Below, one piece after another: positions 60,047-64,000 of a DNA stretch of 64,000 nt. The notes under the pieces were generated by a model that worked only from the letters and a program-made list of their open reading frames with translations, was not told the DNA's origin and did not search any database. This DNA is from Chloroflexi bacterium UBA6077. Its GTDB lineage: Bacteria > Chloroflexota > UBA6077. Numbering within the stretch: position 1 is the first letter of the stretch; the number at the start of each line of letters is the position of its first letter. A program made the translations under genes and the position numbers. Where the stretch lies: the NCBI GenBank assembly GCA_002436065.1, contig DIXP01000099.1, forward strand, positions 1-64,000. Direction: 5' to 3'.

Positions 60047-61843
60047 CTAGTCCTTTGGCAGATGCAGCAGGGTCGACTCCACGGCACGGGTCGCCGAAAT
60101 GAGACCATGGACAACTCGGTTCCGCTCCCGAGTCAGCCGGGTGAGCAGGAAGTACTTCTCGCTACTGCCGTTCGCCATTGATGCGAGCTTGGCAGCCGCC
60201 TGCAGTCCGGGAATCGGCTGCGTAGGCACCGCCAGATCCTGGTCGAATTGCCCCATGCGGGCGTAGTTGATCGGAATCAGGGCCCGACCCACATCCATCA
60301 GGCAACGATTCAACCTACTGGCCGTCTCTTCGGTCGCATCGGTCTGGTGAACCTTCGCGATCCGCACATGCAGCTTCTCCATAGCCACCCCGAGAGGCAC
60401 CAACTGCTCAACCGCAGGAGAGAGGTCAAACTCCCCAGCGGCCTTGGCCTGCAGGTCTGCCACGATAGCCTTCAACTCCTCCACCACCGCCCCGTAGTTG
60501 AGAGGCAGAATGGCTGGAGCGCACAAGCGGTAGGTAAGTAGGGCGTAGATAGCCGTGTCACGCTTGAGGAACTCCGGATCGATCTTATCCACAGTGTCTT
60601 CGGGGGTGTGCCACCAGTAGCCGAGCCCACCGCTCTTGCCATGGCCACCACTTATCTGCTTGAAGAGGGCCGCCAGCACCGGGTCGGCTGCCTCGGGCGG
60701 CTGCTCCGACAGCGTCATCAGGAGGGAAGGTATGCCGTGGCCCCAGAAAGACTGGTCGCCAGACCGACCGAAGCGCCGGGGGGACAGCCGCTGGCCGGCC
60801 ATCAACTCGATCACGTCGCTGGCGTAATCGCGCGTCTCAGCCATGCTGTTGCCCTCGGTGAGCACCGTTGCACCCTTTCCACCGGTGGAGTCGACATTCA
60901 CGTGGGCAACGCAGCTGTCGTGGAGATCCTGCCACATGTGATCGGCATAGCGAGCGGAGCCGGCGTAGCGCCCCTGGGAATGGCCCGACCAGAAGGCCAC
61001 TCGGACCCCACGACGGAGAGAAGAGCGGCGCTCGGCCAACAGCCGAACCACCTCCAACTGTGTGGCGTTGGCGCTGCCGTTATCCATAGCACCGTAGTAC
61101 CAGGAGTCTACGTGGCCGCTCAGCAGGACGTAGCTGCCCGCCTCAGGCCCATCGATCCCGGGTCGCAGATCGCCGGTGAGGACAGGAATATCCTTCCAGT
61201 CCTGGAACACCTTGGTCACCAGCTTCACCCGAACCGGGCCCCGCTGCATAGCCTCCTTGATGCGGGCTCCATCGAGGCCCTTGATGGAGATGGAAGGAGT
61301 CTTGGGGAGCAAGTGCTCTGTCTCAGGCGTGGGGGTGCCCCATATCGGCGTCATCAACCTCTCGTGCAGCCTCTGGCCCGCGATCCAGATGGAGGCTGCG
61401 ACGCCGGCAGCTTCCACTACTATCCCCCGATTCGGCGCCGCCAATCCGTCCACCAGCACGATCCTGCCACGAACGTCGATCTTCGCCAACTCCTCGTCGG
61501 TGCCGCGGCCGACGTAGACCAACTCATCCTCCATCCCATCCGGAGGGGTCGAGAGGGCGAAGCCATGGGTAGCGCACTCCACCTCGAAGGAGGCGCCATC
61601 GCTGGTGGTTACAGTAAGGGAAGCGGCCTCCGGCCATGAGACCAGGGCTGGGAAGGAGTACATCCTAGTCTCCAAACCGTACTCCTTGAGCTGAGTCTCC
61701 ATCCACGCGAAGGATTGGGCCTCCTCCGGCGTGCCCGAGAGTCGCACCCACTGGGCTATAGTCCTGGTCGAGTCCATCAACTGATCCGCCGACACCTCCT
61801 CGACCAGCGCCTTCTCCTCGTGGCTAAGAGGGACCACAGACAT
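60047..61843 (-). CDS. M28-like aminopeptidase-fold protein (third copy)
   Basis: The 598-residue protein starts MSVVPLSHEEKALVEEVSAD at ATG 61843 (GGGAGG upstream). This copy keeps a more usual first metal motif, LLSGHVDSWYYGAMDNGSANA (His-x-Asp and Asp-Asn), with HVNVDSTGGKG and YWWHTPEDTVDKID for the Asp and His ligands. As in the copies at 22296 and 29289, the Glu-Glu strand is replaced, here FWSGHSQGRYAGS. The tail FLLTRLTRERNRVVHGLI is the shared C-terminal motif. It has no signal peptide. A possible distant promoter lies at 62358-62386. Confidence 0.82.
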   Translation of the reverse strand: MSVVPLSHEEKALVEEVSADQLMDSTRTIAQWVRLSGTPEEAQSFAWMETQLKEYGLETRMYSFPALVSWPEAASLTVTTSDGASFEVECATHGFALSTPPDGMEDELVYVGRGTDEELAKIDVRGRIVLVDGLAAPNRGIVVEAAGVAASIWIAGQRLHERLMTPIWGTPTPETEHLLPKTPSISIKGLDGARIKEAMQRGPVRVKLVTKVFQDWKDIPVLTGDLRPGIDGPEAGSYVLLSGHVDSWYYGAMDNGSANATQLEVVRLLAERRSSLRRGVRVAFWSGHSQGRYAGSARYADHMWQDLHDSCVAHVNVDSTGGKGATVLTEGNSMAETRDYASDVIELMAGQRLSPRRFGRSGDQSFWGHGIPSLLMTLSEQPPEAADPVLAALFKQISGGHGKSGGLGYWWHTPEDTVDKIDPEFLKRDTAIYALLTYRLCAPAILPLNYGAVVEELKAIVADLQAKAAGEFDLSPAVEQLVPLGVAMEKLHVRIAKVHQTDATEETASRLNRCLMDVGRALIPINYARMGQFDQDLAVPTQPIPGLQAAAKLASMANGSSEKYFLLTRLTRERNRVVHGLISATRAVESTLLHLPKD

Positions 61844-62357
61844 GACACAATCCTCCCATGTCCAAGGTTGAAGATAGGAAATTCTCCGGGCTCGCGTGCA
61901 CTAGAGAGAACAATCGGATCGGGATAAGACCCTGCAAGGAGTACCGTCTACAGCGCTCCACTACCCTCGCAGCTACCATTCGCCAAGGTTATGCGAGTCA
62001 CGACCTGCTTTCCAGGTGCCACTCACATGAAACCGAGGGCAGGGCACTGTACATTTCGCACAAAGGCCAAGACAGGGTGCGGATCCCGATAGGAGCTACT
62101 GATCGGAAACTACCTGTACGAGACAAGGCGCGCGAAGCGGTGTGCGACTATCAGGCAGCCCGTTGCGACTGAGAGACGCGCTGGGCAGAAGCTTGGCTGC
62201 CTGCTCATGGCCACATTACCAGGGGGAAGGCATCATTGCCTTAATGGGTTGGCCACCACCTATGTGTCCCGAGTACTGCATCTGTTGCCCCAATGCTGAC
62301 GATCGGGAGCGCATCAACAGATAGGGGCAGAGTTGCGGTAGCCCTGCCCGCGCTCGG
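61844..62357. other. Long non-coding gap upstream of the third M28-like gene
   Basis: About 540 bases separate this gene from the M20 gene at 62383, the largest gap in the window. It looks less GC-rich than the genes around it and has only short random frames. Small hairpins such as GGCATCATTGCC (62227-62238 region) occur. It would be a leader of roughly 500 bases if the promoter at 62358-62386 is used, or could hold a small RNA. Confidence 0.4.
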
Positions 62358-62386
62358 AATGTACATTGATGGTCTGCGATTGTCAA
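62358..62386 (-). promoter_or_regulatory. Likely promoter at the end of the M20 gene, directed into the 540-base gap
   Basis: On the minus strand TTGACA (62386-62381) is followed by 17 bases and TACATT (62363-62358). The -35 is perfect and the -10 matches four of six. It overlaps the last codons of the M20 gene and would start transcription near 62350, towards the M28-like and binding-protein genes. Confidence 0.55.
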
Positions 62387-63510
62387 TACTCTAATTCTGC
62401 GGCTTCGGCTATCAGGGATGTGACCACCCTTGACAGCATAACCAGATCCGCCACGGCGAAGCTCTCCTCCAGGGTATGAGTGTCCACCATGCCGCACCCC
62501 ATCACCACCGTCGGAAGCCCCTTGGCATTCAGATCGTTGGCATCGCTGCCACCACCTGTAGGGACAATCGAGACGGGGAGTCCCAGCCTCGAAAGAGCAC
62601 GGCCGGCAGCCACCACCACCAGTGAATCCGGAGAATGGCGATATGGCTTGTACTCTTCCTTGAATTGCATCTCCAGGACAACACCCAGCTTGGCTGCCTC
62701 CTCGCGCATCGCCGCCGACATGGTTTCCACCTGAGCAGCCAGTTTCGAATCGTCCCGGCTCCGGGCTTCTCCCTCGATGCGAACCACTGCGGGAACGGTG
62801 TTGCGAACCGTGCCGCCGGTGATGAGGCCGATATTCGCCGTGGTCTCATCATCGATGCGACCGAGAGGCATTCGGGCGATGGCTCTGGAGGCTGCCACCA
62901 GGGCATTTATCCCTTTCTCCGGCGTGACACCGGCGTGAGCAGCCTTCCCGTTGAAGGTCGCCAACAGGGACCAATAGCCCGGTGCGCTATCGAACAGGGT
63001 GCCGATAGGTTGGGAGGCATCCAGCGAGAAAGCCAGCTTTCCCTTGAGAAGGGACATATCCAGCGCCCTGGCCCCCAGGTGGGAGCGCTCCTCCGCCCAG
63101 GTGAACAGGATCTCCAGGTCGGGGCGGGGCGCCCCTGCCGCCAGGACGGCCCGAAGGCCCTCCAAGATGGCAGCAATGGGAGCCTTGCAGTCCCCACCCA
63201 GGACCGTGTTGCCGGAGCTACGAACGACCTTGCCCTCAACGACCGGTCTGATCCCACGGCCTGGCTCCACCGTATCCATGTGGGCATTCAGTACAATGGG
63301 AGTCCCCTTCGTAGTACCGGGCATACGGGCGATCAAGTTCCCCGTCGATGGGCCGGTGCGGTCGTTCAAGACCTCGAAGCCGAGTCTCCTCAGCTTCTCC
63401 TCCAGAACGGTTGCAACGGCGGCTTCCTCGAAGGTAACGGAATCGATCTGGACCAACCGCAGGAATTCGTCCAGAACACGCTGCTCGGAGACACCGGTCG
63501 TTGAAGGCAT
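62383..63510 (-). CDS. M20-family peptidase (PepT-like)
   Basis: This is a 375-residue zinc peptidase. The metal site is IVLNAHMDTVEPGRGI (His, Asp), VLGGDCKAPIAAILEGL (bridging Asp; Cys follows where Asp or Asn is common), FTWAEERSHLGARAL (catalytic and ligand Glu), FSLDASQPIG (Asp) and VDTHTLEES (His). The lid domain has GKAAHAGVTPEKGINALVAAS. The layout fits tripeptidase T or PepT-like enzymes that remove an N-terminal residue. ATG 63510 has GGAGGG upstream, 13 bases after the partial binding-protein gene, so the two are co-transcribed. Confidence 0.92.
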   Translation of the reverse strand: MPSTTGVSEQRVLDEFLRLVQIDSVTFEEAAVATVLEEKLRRLGFEVLNDRTGPSTGNLIARMPGTTKGTPIVLNAHMDTVEPGRGIRPVVEGKVVRSSGNTVLGGDCKAPIAAILEGLRAVLAAGAPRPDLEILFTWAEERSHLGARALDMSLLKGKLAFSLDASQPIGTLFDSAPGYWSLLATFNGKAAHAGVTPEKGINALVAASRAIARMPLGRIDDETTANIGLITGGTVRNTVPAVVRIEGEARSRDDSKLAAQVETMSAAMREEAAKLGVVLEMQFKEEYKPYRHSPDSLVVVAAGRALSRLGLPVSIVPTGGGSDANDLNAKGLPTVVMGCGMVDTHTLEESFAVADLVMLSRVVTSLIAEAAELEY

Positions 63511-63523
63511 AGTCGCGTCCCTC

Positions 63524-64000
63524 CTATCCGTCCAGCCACACCTTGTTCAGGTAGAGAAGAGCATCGCGATAGTGGGTCTCCGCCCACCCATGGACCTTCT
63601 TGCTCACTGCTTGAAGCTCGTAGGGATGGTAGAGGTAAAGTGCGGGCTGCTCCTCGGCGATTATGGTGTACAGCTTCTTGTAGATCTCCACGCGCTTGAC
63701 GTCGTCGAACGCCTGCGCACCCTGATCGAACAGCTTGTCGACCTCGGGGTTGGAGTAGCCCCACTCGTTGGTCGAACCGTTCGTCTGCCAATAGGAATGA
63801 AGAGCCGGCGTCGGCGGCGTTATGTAGACGTGGCACACCGCGGCGAAGTCCTTGGACACCCTAATCCGGTTCATGAAGTCGTTGAACTCCAGCGCGTTGA
63901 ACTGCGCGTCGATCCCAACGTCCTTCAGGTTCTGCTGCGCGATCAGCGAGGTCTGCTGCCGGTCGGGCTGCCCCTGGTCCGTGAAGAACAGGAACGAGAA
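63524..64000 (-). CDS. Dpp/Opp-type ABC substrate-binding protein (C-terminal part, runs off window)
   Basis: 158 C-terminal residues are present, open to base 64000. Segments are TDQGQPDRQQTSLIAQQNLK, TPALHSYWQTNGSTNEWGYS, NPEVDKLFDQGAQAFDDVKR and HYRDALLYLNKVWLDG. This matches the ends of family-5 binding proteins, most closely the one at 54863, with which it shares the long block around YWQTNGSTNEWGYSNPEVDK. The N-terminus, signal and start lie outside the window. It is the fifth Dpp-type binding protein in this stretch and is followed directly by an M20 peptidase, without the hairpin seen after the other copies. Confidence 0.9.
   Translation of the reverse strand, partial: FSFLFFTDQGQPDRQQTSLIAQQNLKDVGIDAQFNALEFNDFMNRIRVSKDFAAVCHVYITPPTPALHSYWQTNGSTNEWGYSNPEVDKLFDQGAQAFDDVKRVEIYKKLYTIIAEEQPALYLYHPYELQAVSKKVHGWAETHYRDALLYLNKVWLDG

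Noticed and set aside
61858..62172. 104-codon plus-strand frame in the large gap
   Set aside because: No ribosome site, no domain-like pattern and non-coding-like composition.

Overview
The window is 64 kb of GC-rich bacterial chromosome with dense, operon-style gene packing. GTG and TTG starts are common, and solute-binding proteins are lipoproteins with either Sec or twin-arginine signals. The mix (DUF5320 proteins, a CDF transporter fused to a NifX-like domain, Mrp/NBP35 ATPase, DUF1847 protein, Liv and Dpp transporters, AroM proteins, many M20/M28 peptidases) fits a peptide- and amino-acid-using bacterium, perhaps of the Chloroflexota. That placement is inference. No rRNA, tRNA, CRISPR array or prophage was seen.

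Layout. 1-2.3 kb: end of a winged-helix-like gene, a hairpin-bearing gap, two DUF5320 proteins, a PadR regulator and a cobalamin adenosyltransferase. 2.4-9.3 kb: a metal and Fe-S module made of the CDF-NifX fusion, a Zn/Mn-type ABC importer (binding protein, ATPase, permease), an ArsR regulator, an Mrp ATPase, a DUF1847 protein and a 2[4Fe-4S] ferredoxin. Two promoters here share one architecture: TTGACA-N17-TATTAT with an inverted repeat overlapping the -10 at the same offset. 9.5-19.2 kb: a complete livKHMGF operon behind a near-consensus promoter, phenylacetate-CoA ligase, a 135-bp MITE-like element with 22-bp terminal repeats and a 9-bp target duplication, a flavoprotein with a small 2Fe-2S partner, and an amidohydrolase broken by one in-frame TGA.

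19.2-33.4 kb (minus strand): peptide island 1, with a tandem nitroreductase, two Dpp-type binding proteins, two M28-like proteins, an enolase-superfamily epimerase, dppC, dppB, AroM and an amidohydrolase. 33.5-39.6 kb: an M20 amidohydrolase, MFS transporter, aldo/keto reductase, DUF362 protein and ribose-phosphate pyrophosphokinase, with GC-rich palindromes between convergent genes. 39.9-42.5 kb: a glycosyltransferase, a selenocysteine peroxiredoxin read through a UGA at the peroxidatic position, and two small envelope proteins. 42.7-46.9 kb: a copper/cytochrome-oxidase assembly-type operon (FixH/YtkA-like, CcoG/NapH-like Fe-S membrane protein, Sco, CtaG, YtkA-like). Its ctaG carries palindromic repeats in frame. 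46.9-64 kb (minus strand): peptide island 2, with a ketopantoate-reductase-like protein, AroM, two SDRs around a CapA-like protein, dppC, dppB, an MmgE/PrpD protein, two complete and one partial binding protein, two M20 peptidases and an M28-like protein.

Taken together, the islands import oligopeptides or modified amino acids, hydrolyse them inside the cell, and pass the products to racemase-, epimerase- and redox-type enzymes. Five Dpp-type binding proteins share two permease pairs, and no Dpp-type ATPase gene is present, so the ATPases must lie elsewhere. Complete binding-protein genes are followed by hairpins without a U-tract. These are more likely 3' mRNA stabilisers than terminators.
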